Shown: positions 9,122 to 18,491, numbered from the stretch's first letter. The stretch is DNA of 64,000 bases from Stieleria mannarensis (GCF_014154935.1 NZ_JACEHH010000011.1:62001-126000), one strand, 5' to 3'. Notes: generated by a model from the letters alone, not told the origin. A program made the numbers and translations.

Positions 9122-12100
9122 ATGCTGTTTCACCACACCACGCGTCCACTCCTTTGGCTATCCATCGCGTTTCTGGGAATGTCCGTCGTTGATGCGGCTG
9201 AACCCGAGTCACCCGACGCCCCCCCCGAGTTGCAATATCGGCGCTGGAGCGGAACGCTGAACGTGCCCGATCCGGTCGCGATCAGCGTGGCAGACAACGG
9301 CGACGTGTATGTCACGCAAACCCAGCGGCGCAAGATCCAAGACCTGGACATTCGCGCCAACAGTCAATGGATTCCCGACGATGTCGGTTTGACCAGCGTG
9401 GATGAAAAGCGGGCGTTCTATCACCGCGCCCTGGCCATCGGCGGCGATCAAGTCGAAGCGGCCAGGCACGTCGAAGACCACAACGCCGACGGGCAACGTG
9501 ATTGGCGCGACTTGGCCGTGATCAGCGAAAAGATCCACCGACTGGTCGACAGCGACGGCGACGGGACGGCGGACAAGATCAATCTGTTCGCCGACGATTT
9601 CAAAACCGAGGTGACCGGCATCGCCGCCGGGGTGATGCACTGGGACGATTCGGTTTGGGCGACGATCGCGCCGGACGTCTGGAAACTGACCGACACCACC
9701 GGTGACGGACACGCCGACCGCCGCGAAGTCATGGCGACCGGCTTTGGACTGCACATCGCCTACGCCGGTCATGACATGCACGGGCTGACCATCGGGCCGG
9801 ACGGCAAAGTTTACTGGTCGATCGGCGACAAGGGGATCGCCGTGACCACCGAGGACGGCACGCGATTCCACTATCCCAACCGGGGCGGCGTGATGCGCTG
9901 CAACCTGGACGGCAGCGATTTCGAGGTGTTCGCCCACGGGCTGAGAAACGTCCAGGAATTCGCCTTTGACCAATACGGCAATCTGTTCGGTGTGGACAAC
10001 GACGCCGACATGCCCGGCGAAAAAGAACGCTTCGTCTGGATCGTCGATCAGATGGATGCCGGCTGGCGATACAATTACCAATACCGAGGCGACCGGTACA
10101 ACCCCTGGACCGACGAGAATCTGTGGCAAGTCGCCGGCAAGGACCATGCGGCGTACTTGGTGCCGCCGATTTCAAACTACGTCGACGGTCCGGCCGGTTT
10201 TAAATTCAATCCCGGCGCCGCGCTTTCATCGGCCTACAAAGATTTCTTCTTCCTGACCAGCGCTCCCAACGGGTTCCAATACGCGTTCCGCACCGAACGT
10301 TCCGGCGACTCGTTCCGAATGGTCGACGCGCACTCCATCGGCAGCGGTGATCCGATCGTCGGACTCGCATTCGGACCCGACGGCGGACTTTACGGCGCCG
10401 ATTGGGGCGGCGGTTACCCGCTGACACAATCCGGCAGCGTGATACGTATCGATGTTTCCGAAGAAGCGTTGAGCCCGCAAGATCGTGAAAACCGTAAGTC
10501 CGTCGTGCACTGGTTGTCGCAGCGTTGGAACGAACAAAGTGACGACGTGCTGTCCGAATTGCTGTCGCATGTCGATCAACGCGTCCGGCTGCGGGCCCAA
10601 TTTGCGTTGGCCGGCAAACGGCGATCGGACACGCTCCTGGCGGTGTTGTCGAATCAACAATCCGATCAGCTGGCCCGCGTGCACGGCGTTTGGGGGTTGG
10701 GGCAAATCGCTCGCAGCGGTGCAGTCGCCGCTGATGGTCTGGTCCCCTTTTTGAAAGACGACGATCCGATCATTCGTGCGGTGACGGCCAAGACGTTGGG
10801 AGAGATCGACGGTGCCGATTCCAGCGTGTTCGTTCCGCTGTTGGCCGATCCGGATCCGCATGTCCGCATCCATGCGTCGCTGGCACTCGGCCGCCTACCG
10901 ACAAATGCGGCCACCGAGCCCCTGCTAAAACTCGCCGAAGCGTTGCCACGCGATCAGTATTACCTCCGTCATGCCGCCGTCACCGCTTTGGCCGCATGCG
11001 CCACACCGCAGCAGTTGGCCGGGCGCGTCGATTCGCCATCGGATCAGGCTCGGATCTGTGCCGTGCTGGCGCTCCGCCGCCAAGCCGATCGGTCGGTCGC
11101 CACCTTTTTAAGCGATCGCTCCGATTGGGTCGCGACCGAAGCCGCCCGTGCGATCCACGACGACCTCTCCTTGCCCGATGCCATGGACGACTTGGCGGCG
11201 GTCTTGGACCAAAATCGATCGCGTCCGACCGCGATGATGCTGCGTGCGATCAACGCCAACTTTCGCCTGGGCACCGAAGCGAGTTCACAGCGAGTGTTGC
11301 GGTTCATCGCCAATTCTTCGCAGCCACTCGCCATGCGACTGGCCGCCTGTGAAGCTCTTGGCGATTGGATGGATCCGCCGGTGTTGGATCGTGTCGACGG
11401 CCGTCGCCGAGACCTTTCCGAAGACCGGGGACTGGATCGAGACGGCGCGAGCGCGTTGTTGACGCGACTGGTCCGCCAAAGCGAAACGTCGCTGCGGGTC
11501 GCGGCCGTCAAAGCGTCACGCCAACTGAAAATCCCGCTTTCAATGGATGCCCTGATCGCGCTGGTCCGCGACGCACAGTCTCCCGAGCGCCTGCGCATCG
11601 AAGCGCTCGGCACGCTCGCGTCGGCCGAGGGTGACATCGCCCGTGATGCCCGTGACCAACTGTTCGTCGAATTTTCCGCTGCATCCACGCCTTCGATCGC
11701 CGCCAGCGCCATCCGGTCACTGGCCGGTTGGAACGCCGACAAAGCGATCCAGGTCATCCAACACCAACTGGACAACGACGCCGCAACGGTTCGCCAAACC
11801 TGTGTTGAATCGCTTGCCAAATTCGGCACGGCGAAAACCGATGCGATGCTGGTTCGCTTGGGCGACCGGTTCGCCGACGGATCGTTGTCCGAGTCGATTC
11901 AGTTGGACGTCTATCAAGCACTGCAGACGCGGAGTGATCACTCCGCCACGATTCGTGAGACGCTGGCGAGGATTGAAGCAACTCCGCAACTGGTGGCGAT
12001 CACCGCGGCAAAGTTCCGCGAGTTTGCGATGTGTCGCGACGGAGGCGATCCCGTGCGTGGCGAGGTCATCTTCCGCACGGATCTACGCGTTCAGTGCAGT

Positions 12101-12460
12101 CGTTGCCACCGCATCGGAAAACGCGGCAGCGACATCGGGCCGGAATTGACAACGATCGCCAAGCAGCGCGATGTCGATCATCTGCTCCGCGCGATCGTCT
12201 CTCCCAGTGCCGATATCGAACCGAAGTACAACGCCCAAACCTTGCTGTTGGCAGACGGCAACGTCATTCAGGGCGTGATCAAAAGTGAAAACGATACGAC
12301 GACGGTGTTGATCAATTCCGAAGGCAAGGAGATCAAGATCCCGACCGATGAAATCGACGACATCGCTAAAACCAAGGTCTCACTGATGCCCGACATGACC
12401 GCCGTCCTCAGCCCATCCGAAGTCCGCGATCTGGTCGCGTTTCTACTGACGCTGCGCTAG
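9122..12460 (+). CDS. PVC-type dehydrogenase-like beta-propeller, HEAT repeats and C-terminal cytochrome
   Basis: A 1112-residue exported protein of the PVC multi-domain type. After a signal peptide (1-25) comes a glucose/sorbosone-dehydrogenase-like propeller (~30-450) with repeats such as GLTIGPDGKVYWSIGDKG, GLRNVQEFAFDQYGNLFGVDND and GLAFGPDGGLYGADWGGG. A long alpha-solenoid of HEAT repeats follows (~460-960, many LLADPDPHVRIHASLALGRL-like units). The last ~125 residues are the PVC heme-binding domain with CSRCH at 992-996, the conserved GPELTTIAKQRD and a late Met (SLMPDM) that could be the distal ligand. Such proteins are presumed periplasmic oxidoreductases of sugars or related compounds passing electrons to cytochromes. 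Substrate unknown; the gene stands alone. Confidence 0.88.
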   Translation: MLFHHTTRPLLWLSIAFLGMSVVDAAEPESPDAPPELQYRRWSGTLNVPDPVAISVADNGDVYVTQTQRRKIQDLDIRANSQWIPDDVGLTSVDEKRAFYHRALAIGGDQVEAARHVEDHNADGQRDWRDLAVISEKIHRLVDSDGDGTADKINLFADDFKTEVTGIAAGVMHWDDSVWATIAPDVWKLTDTTGDGHADRREVMATGFGLHIAYAGHDMHGLTIGPDGKVYWSIGDKGIAVTTEDGTRFHYPNRGGVMRCNLDGSDFEVFAHGLRNVQEFAFDQYGNLFGVDNDADMPGEKERFVWIVDQMDAGWRYNYQYRGDRYNPWTDENLWQVAGKDHAAYLVPPISNYVDGPAGFKFNPGAALSSAYKDFFFLTSAPNGFQYAFRTERSGDSFRMVDAHSIGSGDPIVGLAFGPDGGLYGADWGGGYPLTQSGSVIRIDVSEEALSPQDRENRKSVVHWLSQRWNEQSDDVLSELLSHVDQRVRLRAQFALAGKRRSDTLLAVLSNQQSDQLARVHGVWGLGQIARSGAVAADGLVPFLKDDDPIIRAVTAKTLGEIDGADSSVFVPLLADPDPHVRIHASLALGRLPTNAATEPLLKLAEALPRDQYYLRHAAVTALAACATPQQLAGRVDSPSDQARICAVLALRRQADRSVATFLSDRSDWVATEAARAIHDDLSLPDAMDDLAAVLDQNRSRPTAMMLRAINANFRLGTEASSQRVLRFIANSSQPLAMRLAACEALGDWMDPPVLDRVDGRRRDLSEDRGLDRDGASALLTRLVRQSETSLRVAAVKASRQLKIPLSMDALIALVRDAQSPERLRIEALGTLASAEGDIARDARDQLFVEFSAASTPSIAASAIRSLAGWNADKAIQVIQHQLDNDAATVRQTCVESLAKFGTAKTDAMLVRLGDRFADGSLSESIQLDVYQALQTRSDHSATIRETLARIEATPQLVAITAAKFREFAMCRDGGDPVRGEVIFRTDLRVQCSRCHRIGKRGSDIGPELTTIAKQRDVDHLLRAIVSPSADIEPKYNAQTLLLADGNVIQGVIKSENDTTTVLINSEGKEIKIPTDEIDDIAKTKVSLMPDMTAVLSPSEVRDLVAFLLTLR

Positions 12461-12563
12461 CAGACGCGGCGAATCGTCCCTGCCGAACGCCGAGATGGGC
12501 GGCCGAACTCGTGCGGATTTTGACCTCTTATCGATCAGGTGCTTACGCCTTCACCCTGCCATT

Positions 12564-12654
12564 GGGAGGGTCGCGGAGAAGTATACGACGACGCGGGGAG
12601 GGTTGCCTGTCGCTCGGAGGAACTCGAACACCGCCGATCGACCCTCCCCTCGCT
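12564..12654 (+). repeat. 91-bp dispersed repeat, copy A
   Basis: The block opens gggagggtcgcggag and closes atcgaccctcccctcgct, so its ends can pair (gggagggtcg with cgaccctccc). The same 91-base length, with about 79 identical positions by eye, is found at 33778-33868. It occupies the gap downstream of the PVC dehydrogenase gene and looks like a non-coding MITE- or REP-like element. Confidence 0.7.
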
Positions 12655-12691
12655 GCCAGGGCGGATGAATTCTTCTTGGCGCCGACAGGGC

Positions 12692-13078
12692 TTAGTGGTG
12701 CTTGTGGTGCCCGTGTTTTCCATGATGTCCATGTCGCCCGTGGCCGCGGTAGTGGAAATCGTAGTGGCCCGGAACGTAATCAAAGTGATTTCCGTGCGGG
12801 ACCAAGGACGGCGGGTGATAGTCGTAATGTGGCCGTGACGGATGGTATCCGCGGTACGAACGATGATAGTTGTACGTGGGACGAAACGACCGCCCGTAGT
12901 AGATCGACGGACCATACGAAGGCCGGAGACTTCGGTACGCTCCGTAGTTGCCGTATCCATAGCCATAATTGCCGATCCGGATACTGAATCCCCCAGCCTC
13001 GGCTTCGTTTCCGCCGGGCATCAACAGCAAACCAAATGCAAGCGCTGGAACGCTTGCCCATCTCATGAAACGTGACAT
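12692..13078 (-). CDS. Small secreted Gly/Tyr/His-rich protein
   Basis: A 128-residue protein with a clear signal peptide (MSRFMRWASVPALAFGLLLM, cleavage likely after NEAEA). The mature part is low-complexity: GNYGYGYGNYGAYRS, then repeated PSYGPS/RPTYNYHRSYRGYHPSRPHYDYH units, ending in a histidine run (GHGRHGHHGKHGHHKHH). No catalytic domain is visible. The His-rich tail could bind Ni, Zn or Cu, and the Tyr/Gly-rich body resembles structural surface proteins; both are inference. ATG 13078 is preferred over 13093 because GGAG precedes it by 9 bases. It is monocistronic, with a repeat element downstream. Confidence 0.68.
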   Translation of the reverse strand: MSRFMRWASVPALAFGLLLMPGGNEAEAGGFSIRIGNYGYGYGNYGAYRSLRPSYGPSIYYGRSFRPTYNYHRSYRGYHPSRPHYDYHPPSLVPHGNHFDYVPGHYDFHYRGHGRHGHHGKHGHHKHH

Positions 13079-13325
13079 ACGTCGTATCTCCATCAAGGAG
13101 CGAAAAAGGGTCTGTTTTCGAACGGAACGTGCCCGTGCCGTTCGGGTTTGACCCCATAACAGATGCATCCGACGTACCAAGGCGGGGTTTGGCGGCCACG
13201 AATTGCAGCAAACACCGTGAAACACGCTGCGAAACCCGCGGGGACGCCCGGCCGGTGCGATTCCCTGCGGTAATGACGGTGACGTCATTTCGATAACACA
13301 CAGCATCAAACTGAGCCGATGCCGA

Positions 13326-14249
13326 TCACCGAGAGGCTTTGGCGGCCGCAACCTCTTGCTCGGACGAAACGAGCGCGACGGTCACTTCCGAATCGGAGTC
13401 CGCGGAATTTGCGGCGAGTTGCTGGTCGTCGAGTCGGTTGAGCATACGTCCGTTGACGTGCCCCAGAGCCACGCTGCCCAGGTAAATCGGCAGGGCCGCG
13501 CCGGGGGCGAAATTGCCGACCGTGTCGCCGATGTAGGTGCCATAGGCCGGGTACAAGATCCGATTGGCTTCGGCGATCTGCTGTGAGTCACCAACGGTTT
13601 GCAAGTACGAAAACGTATCTTCGGTGGCCAAAGTTTCGTGCCAGATGGGGACAAAGGCGTAGGCGATCGAGTACAGCCCTTGGTACTCACGACGCGTGAA
13701 ATCCTTGGCGTGCCCCGCTTCGTGCAATGCGATCGCCGGGACGTCACTGTAAAGGTGGATCGTTTGGGTATAGGGATTGAAATGGTCGCCGCCAAAGAGG
13801 CGTCCCGGCAACAGCGTCTCCCCGGCGACGGCCAGCGTCCCCAGCGTGTAGCGTATCGGCGCGGCGATCGACGTGTTCTTGCGCAAACGTCGCCATTCGT
13901 CCAGCGGATCATATTGATTGGCGCGGACTTTGACGTGCGCCAAGTTGTTGTATTCCAAGTATTGGGTCAGTGTTAACAACGTGTCTTCAGAGATCTTGTG
14001 GCGATCGACCCGGCGGTCCCAGAGCAATAGTTTGCTGGGGATTCCGATCACGTTACCGGCACCGTCGAGAAGTTTGTTCGGACGCCCAATTTCGACTTGC
14101 GGGCCGGTGTCGCTTAACAACGCCGGGGCGACGTATTGTTTGTCGACTTTGATCGGCGTCGGCGACAGGACGCGGCATCCGGCACAGCAGACCAGGACGG
14201 TCGCCCAGACGACGAGGTTGATTTTGTCGAAACGTTGCCGAAGGTGCAT
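13326..14249 (-). CDS. Lipoprotein with HEAGH motif
   Basis: A 307-residue protein whose N-terminus (MHLRQRFDKINLVVWATVLVCCAGC) is a lipoprotein signal with Cys at the lipobox (CAGC). The central part holds VPAIALHEAGHAKDFTRREYQGLY. HExxH-like HEAGH is a zinc-binding motif in many metallopeptidases, but no confident third ligand was identified. A hydrophobic segment around FAPGAALPIYLGSVALGHV follows. It may be a membrane-associated metallopeptidase-like protein, but the family is not recognised. ATG 14249 is chosen because it places the lipobox normally; the longer frame to 14423 adds a basic leader rich in Arg that looks non-coding. Confidence 0.68.
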   Translation of the reverse strand: MHLRQRFDKINLVVWATVLVCCAGCRVLSPTPIKVDKQYVAPALLSDTGPQVEIGRPNKLLDGAGNVIGIPSKLLLWDRRVDRHKISEDTLLTLTQYLEYNNLAHVKVRANQYDPLDEWRRLRKNTSIAAPIRYTLGTLAVAGETLLPGRLFGGDHFNPYTQTIHLYSDVPAIALHEAGHAKDFTRREYQGLYSIAYAFVPIWHETLATEDTFSYLQTVGDSQQIAEANRILYPAYGTYIGDTVGNFAPGAALPIYLGSVALGHVNGRMLNRLDDQQLAANSADSDSEVTVALVSSEQEVAAAKASR

Positions 14250-14359
14250 TGGGGATCCGCGTCGCTGGTTGGTTGATTCGGGCAATGGCGTGGTTCTTCT
14301 AGGAAATCCCTTCGCTGCGATGCAAGCCGATTGCAGGGGCGGCCCGTTTCCCCGCCTGC

Positions 14360-14380
14360 GATGGCCCTTCCGGGCCGTCG
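14360..14380. repeat. Short palindromic repeat (ggcccttcc-ggccgtcg)
   Basis: gatggcccttccgggccgtcg contains the imperfect palindrome ggcccttccgggcc. A near copy is at 25022-25043 and a weaker one near 18419. All lie between genes, as expected of REP-like sequences. Confidence 0.45.
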
Positions 14381-14476
14381 CCCGTGGGGCTTTGCCCGAG
14401 GACCTGGAAAGGATGTCGTGCAACGGCGGATTCCGTGATACTTTTTCAAAAATCGCTGTAAGCGCCGCCCGTCACG

Positions 14477-15502
14477 ATGTCACTAACGAAGCACTTGAGG
14501 CCGAACGTGTCGGCTTTCATCTTTTGTTTCCGGTTCGAATGGGACGCTGCTGTGACATCTCGAAAAACTTCTGCTCGTCGTTCTCACACCCCGCGTCGAC
14601 TGCGGGCCGAGACCCTGGAAACCCGTCGCGTGATGGCCGCTGCGGTTGATCTGGCCCCCGACGGATTGTTGGTCATCGAAGGCACCGCGGAAAACAACCG
14701 CATCTGGGTGTCGCAAAGCCGCAGCGGTGAACGGCTGCGGGTCTCGATCGACGGCCGCACTACGGATTTCCCCGCAGCGAACATCAGCTTGATGAAAATC
14801 TTTGCCGGCCCCGGCAATGACGCCGTTCGGGTGTCTCGCCGGGTTGAAATCCCGACCCAGATTTTTGGCGGCGATGGCAACGACCACTTGGCCGCCGGCA
14901 GCGGACCGACCTTGATCGAAGGTGGCGACGGCCGCGACCGGATCCGTGGCGGTAAGGGAGTCAATGTGTTGTTCGGCGGTGCCGGCAACGACCGAATCTT
15001 CGGTGGCGCCTCGGTCGACTACATCATCGGCGGAGCGGGGAACGACATCCTGCGTGGCGGCGGCGGTGACGATTGGATCTTTGGTGACGCGACCAACTCC
15101 TTGCCCGACGGCGAGACCGATCCGCTGGAATACGCCCGCGCCAACTCGGACGTCAACCGCGGCAATGACATCATCCACGGCGGGCGTGGCAACGACATGG
15201 TGTTCGCCGGCCACGGAAACGATCGGATCCGCGGCGGCGTCGGCAGCGACTTCCTGCACGGCGGGGGCGGCAACGATCGCATCCGCGGCGATCGCGGCGC
15301 GGACGAATTGGTCGGGGGTGCGGGAACCGACGATCTGCGCGGCGGCTTGGGGGCGGACGTGATCCGTGCCCGTGACGGCGAGGTGGATGTCATCTTTGCC
15401 GATCGATTGGATGAATTGTTCGTCGATGACATCGACCGCATCCTACGTCGCGATCGCGGCGATTCCACCGAATCGGGAGATTTAAGCACCGCGAGCATCT
15501 AA
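14477..15502 (+). CDS. RTX-type calcium-binding repeat protein with LEPR-XLL-like leader
   Basis: A 341-residue acidic protein. Residues ~35-53 (RRLRAETLETRRVMAA) resemble the planctomycete LEPR-XLL leader (LESLEPRxLLAA) found on large exported proteins. From ~120 to 300 there are about ten nonapeptide RTX repeats (GGDGNDHLA, GGAGNDRIF, GGGGNDRIR), which fold as a calcium-dependent beta-roll. No enzymatic domain is attached, so this is a short surface or extracellular calcium-binding protein. Start choice is uncertain: ATG 14477 gives a 25-residue leader, while in-frame GTG 14552 would begin just before the Arg-rich leader. It ends 15 bases before a strong inverted repeat and is followed by the sigma factor gene. 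Confidence 0.78.
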   Translation: MSLTKHLRPNVSAFIFCFRFEWDAAVTSRKTSARRSHTPRRLRAETLETRRVMAAAVDLAPDGLLVIEGTAENNRIWVSQSRSGERLRVSIDGRTTDFPAANISLMKIFAGPGNDAVRVSRRVEIPTQIFGGDGNDHLAAGSGPTLIEGGDGRDRIRGGKGVNVLFGGAGNDRIFGGASVDYIIGGAGNDILRGGGGDDWIFGDATNSLPDGETDPLEYARANSDVNRGNDIIHGGRGNDMVFAGHGNDRIRGGVGSDFLHGGGGNDRIRGDRGADELVGGAGTDDLRGGLGADVIRARDGEVDVIFADRLDELFVDDIDRILRRDRGDSTESGDLSTASI

Positions 15503-15514
15503 ACTAGCTGGACA

Positions 15515-15551
15515 GCGCCGCGATTCACACGAATACCGTGAATCGCGGTGC
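15515..15551 (+). terminator. Hairpin after the RTX gene, overlapping a possible sigma-factor start
   Basis: ccgcgattcac (15518-15528) and gtgaatcgcgg (15538-15548) are perfect 11-base inverted arms with a 9-base loop; the pairing extends outward to 14 bases with one G-T pair. There is no T-run, so intrinsic termination is uncertain; it could instead be an mRNA structure controlling the next gene. The right arm contains the GTG that would be the upstream start of the sigma factor. Confidence 0.5.
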
Positions 15552-15657
15552 AGACGTAGCTACATCAAATGGGACACCCGAAACGATCGAGCCACAACGC
15601 CTCCCAACACGGCCCCGCAATGGCTCCGGCGACGCCGCGTCGTCGGAGCTTTCGGTC

Positions 15658-16230
15658 GTGGATGCCAGGTTGATCGACGACCTGTTGGGCGGCTGCCCGG
15701 ATGCGTGGGCACAATTGATCGATCGATACGGGGCACTTGTGCGCAGCCGAGTGGCGGACGTCGCCGCCGCGTTCGATTCTCAGAGCGATTGGTCAACGAT
15801 CGACGACGTCACCGCCGAAGTGTTTGCGTCGCTTTTGGCCCGCGATGCCGCCGCACTCCGCTGCTTTCGCAACCAGAGCAGCCTGGCGACCTACCTGGCC
15901 GTGATCGCCACCCGCGTCGCCAGACGCATGATGGCAAAATTGGTGCGGCAGGCGCATCAACAAAGTGATTCGTTGGACGATCTCAATCGATGCCCCTCGG
16001 CCGTCGATCCAGAATCGATGCTGATCGGCAAAGAGGAACGCGATCGGCTGCTGACCTTGGTCGATCGTTTGTCGCCAAGACAAAAACAACTGGTGGTCGC
16101 ATTTTACCGGGAGGAACAAACGTACGCAGAAATCAGCCACCGATTCGACATTCCGATCGGGTCGATCGGCACGACGCTCCGACGCGCCGAAGAGAAACTC
16201 CGGAAATGGATCGACGATGAAACCCAATAA
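15658..16230 (+). CDS. ECF-type RNA polymerase sigma factor
   Basis: Region 2 is seen at ARLIDDLLGGCPDAWAQLIDRYGALV ... DVTAEVFASLLARDAAALRCFRNQSSLATYLAVIATRVARR, and region 4 at RLSPRQKQLVVAFYREEQTYAEISHRFDIPIGSIGTTLRRAEEKLRKWI, a helix-turn-helix recognising -35 elements. There is no region 1 or 3, so this is an extracytoplasmic-function sigma factor. The frame is open from GTG 15538, but that codon lies in a stable hairpin with no Shine-Dalgarno sequence. GTG 15658 has GGAG 9 bases upstream and gives 190 residues, the usual ECF length. The stop lies inside the next gene (14-base overlap), which encodes its likely anti-sigma factor. Confidence 0.87.
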   Translation: MDARLIDDLLGGCPDAWAQLIDRYGALVRSRVADVAAAFDSQSDWSTIDDVTAEVFASLLARDAAALRCFRNQSSLATYLAVIATRVARRMMAKLVRQAHQQSDSLDDLNRCPSAVDPESMLIGKEERDRLLTLVDRLSPRQKQLVVAFYREEQTYAEISHRFDIPIGSIGTTLRRAEEKLRKWIDDETQ

Positions 16231-18340
16231 ACCCCACGACCGCGAATCGCTGTTGCGGCTCGTCCGGCATCGACTGGATCGGATCGCCTCCTCGTCCGGT
16301 CCTGCCTCCGGGATGGCCCATGATCCCGATCAAACAACCGTCGCCGAGGACACTCCGCAACAACACCGGGACATCACCGGCCGCGTCGTCCGAGAACTCA
16401 TGCGTGAACTGTCGCGCCAAACGCCCGAACCGAAGAGCGACGCCATGAACGCGGTCACGATCCCGCTCAACGACGTCGCCGCGTACGTCGATGGCACCCT
16501 GGACGACCCGCAAAAACAACACGCGATCACCGAAGCCGCCGCGACCGATCCGGGGCTGATGATGGAAATCGTTGCGGCACTGCGAAGTCAGCGCGAGCTG
16601 CGGAGCCGGCAAGCACTGCGAAGTCAGCGCGAGCTGCGGAGCCGGCCGACCTCCGCGCCCGGGGAACTCCCGTCGGAGTTGCGTTCCCGTCTGATCGCAT
16701 TACAACACCCCCAAGGTTCGCCCCAACCGCGGCCGCAACCCGAGCCCGCCGCGGCGACACCGTTGGTGCAAACAAGTACGCCGCCGCCCGCGACGCCACG
16801 CAAAGGAATCACGGTCGCCTTGATCGCGACGGCCGCCGCACTGTTGATTACGGTCGGTTGGTGGGCGCGTTCGGAGCGGGTTCCCGATGATGACCCGGTC
16901 GCCGAAGAACGTCACGGCACCGAAACCCTGAAGGAGGATCGCCTGATCGAGAGCCACCCTCTGGCGACCGATCCAGTCAGCGAACCGGATTCCTTGCTGG
17001 CAGAAATCCCGGACGTTGATTCGAGTGAGTCGCCGGAAACGCCCGCCACCCCCCCGATTGCTGTGCCAACTGAAATCGACACGCCGCCATCGAAGGTTGC
17101 CGCGCTGCCGCCAGACGATGATCGCGACGCCCCGATGATCGCCATCGAATCCACCTCCGAGGGCGCCGCCGATCCGCCGGAACCACTCCGCGACCGATCA
17201 CCGCCGACTGCTCCCCGCCGGACTGCGAAACTGGTCGCCCGCTGGAACCAGATCGACGGCTTGTTGCTTCGCAGCGATGTCGCGCCGCGCGGCGAGCGTT
17301 CGTCGGCCAGCCAATCCGGCCCGGCAAGCGTCGCCGTCGGCAGCGAATTCGAATTGGCCGGTGACGGTTCCGGTCGGGCGATGACCTTGCAGACACTTCC
17401 GCTGTGTCGAGCGACGGCCACGCTGCAAGGGGGCGGCGAGTTGGTGATCGCCGCCGATACCCAACTGGAACTGACCCCCGCCGGCACGATCCACCTGTTG
17501 CACGGTTCGATCGCGTTGTTGGGGATCGACCAGCATCACATCATTCGACTCGGCCGCAGCCTTGCCAACAGCGTCGCGTTGGAAGGGATCGCCCAACCAC
17601 AGGCGTCTGGGCAACTGACGCCGCGTGGCGGTGAAATCGTTGTCCAGAAAACACTTGGCGGCATGCAAGTCGATGTGACGGGCGGGCCCGTCAACGTCAA
17701 CGCGCAATCGTTTGCCGATTCGCGTCTGAAACTTCAGGGCCCCTTGCTGGCGGTGGAGCGGATCGATGATGCGCCCGAGCGGTTGCCGCGATGGACGCGA
17801 GAACGCGTGGACCGAATCGAAGTCGGGCGAAACGTTTTGGCCCAATTGAGTGAAAGCCCGAATGTGCCGGCGACACTGATGCAGACACTCGCCTCGGGAT
17901 CGGTGCGGGGTGATGCCGCGGCGACCTTGCGGGCCTGGCTGGTCGCGTCCAGCGGCGATCATTTGTTGCGGCTGATCGGGTCGCCCGATCCGTTGATCCG
18001 CGAAGCGGCGCTGCAACACCTGCGGACCGTCGGACCGACCGACCCACGGCATCGCCAGATCTGGCGTCGTTTGCAAGTCGGTGGAAACAACGCCCGAACG
18101 TTCGCGACGGTCCGATTGCTGTTCGTCAACCTGTGGTCCGGTCGTCGTCTCAATGCGACCCAGCGCGACCAGTTGCTGCGTTTGTTGCAAGCCCCCGAGC
18201 CGGCGGCCCGCGCGACCGCGAACTACTTGTTGCGGTCGTTCTACGGTCCCGGACCAAGGTTCGACTTGAACGCATCGGCGGCGGCGAGGACGCGCGCGGC
18301 CAATGCATGGCGGGTCGTGATCAGCCGCGTGGCGGACTAG
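16217..18340 (+). CDS. FecR-like membrane anti-sigma factor
   Basis: A 707-residue single-span membrane protein. The cytoplasmic N-terminus (1-~190) has an anti-sigma-like segment (PLNDVAAYVDGTLDDPQKQHAITEAAATDPGLMMEI) but no zinc ligands. The membrane helix is at ~196-216 (GITVALIATAAALLITVGWW), followed by an acidic Pro/Ser/Thr linker and a FecR-like beta-rich domain (~340-500: TLQGGGELVIAADTQLELTPAGTIHLLHGSIAL). The last ~200 residues are alpha-helical and HEAT-like. Overlap with the sigma gene and this topology make it the probable partner holding the sigma factor at the membrane. A 36-base in-frame tandem duplication at 16577-16645 repeats ALRSQRELRSR. The signal sensed is unknown. Confidence 0.75.
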   Translation: MKPNKPHDRESLLRLVRHRLDRIASSSGPASGMAHDPDQTTVAEDTPQQHRDITGRVVRELMRELSRQTPEPKSDAMNAVTIPLNDVAAYVDGTLDDPQKQHAITEAAATDPGLMMEIVAALRSQRELRSRQALRSQRELRSRPTSAPGELPSELRSRLIALQHPQGSPQPRPQPEPAAATPLVQTSTPPPATPRKGITVALIATAAALLITVGWWARSERVPDDDPVAEERHGTETLKEDRLIESHPLATDPVSEPDSLLAEIPDVDSSESPETPATPPIAVPTEIDTPPSKVAALPPDDDRDAPMIAIESTSEGAADPPEPLRDRSPPTAPRRTAKLVARWNQIDGLLLRSDVAPRGERSSASQSGPASVAVGSEFELAGDGSGRAMTLQTLPLCRATATLQGGGELVIAADTQLELTPAGTIHLLHGSIALLGIDQHHIIRLGRSLANSVALEGIAQPQASGQLTPRGGEIVVQKTLGGMQVDVTGGPVNVNAQSFADSRLKLQGPLLAVERIDDAPERLPRWTRERVDRIEVGRNVLAQLSESPNVPATLMQTLASGSVRGDAAATLRAWLVASSGDHLLRLIGSPDPLIREAALQHLRTVGPTDPRHRQIWRRLQVGGNNARTFATVRLLFVNLWSGRRLNATQRDQLLRLLQAPEPAARATANYLLRSFYGPGPRFDLNASAAARTRAANAWRVVISRVAD
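16577..16645 (+). repeat. In-frame tandem duplication (36-bp period)
   Basis: Two 33-base identical blocks begin at 16577 and 16613, both opening gcactgcgaagtcagcgcg; the period of 36 keeps the frame. It lies in the cytoplasmic part of the anti-sigma factor. Confidence 0.85.
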
Positions 18341-18491
18341 CTGGACAGTCGCCACGGCCCTCCGGCTGCTTCGCACAATCGACCCCCGTCCCCTTTTCAT
18401 GCCGCCTGGACGAGGGTCCTTCCAGGCCGTCGAAGTGCCTCGCGCGGCAGCCCGGAAGGGCGGTCGTACTGGAGAGGGTGGCGCGACGGCC

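Noticed and set aside
9209-10147. 312-residue antisense frame under the PVC dehydrogenase
   Set aside because: Shadow of the propeller-coding strand; no motif, start site or operon context.
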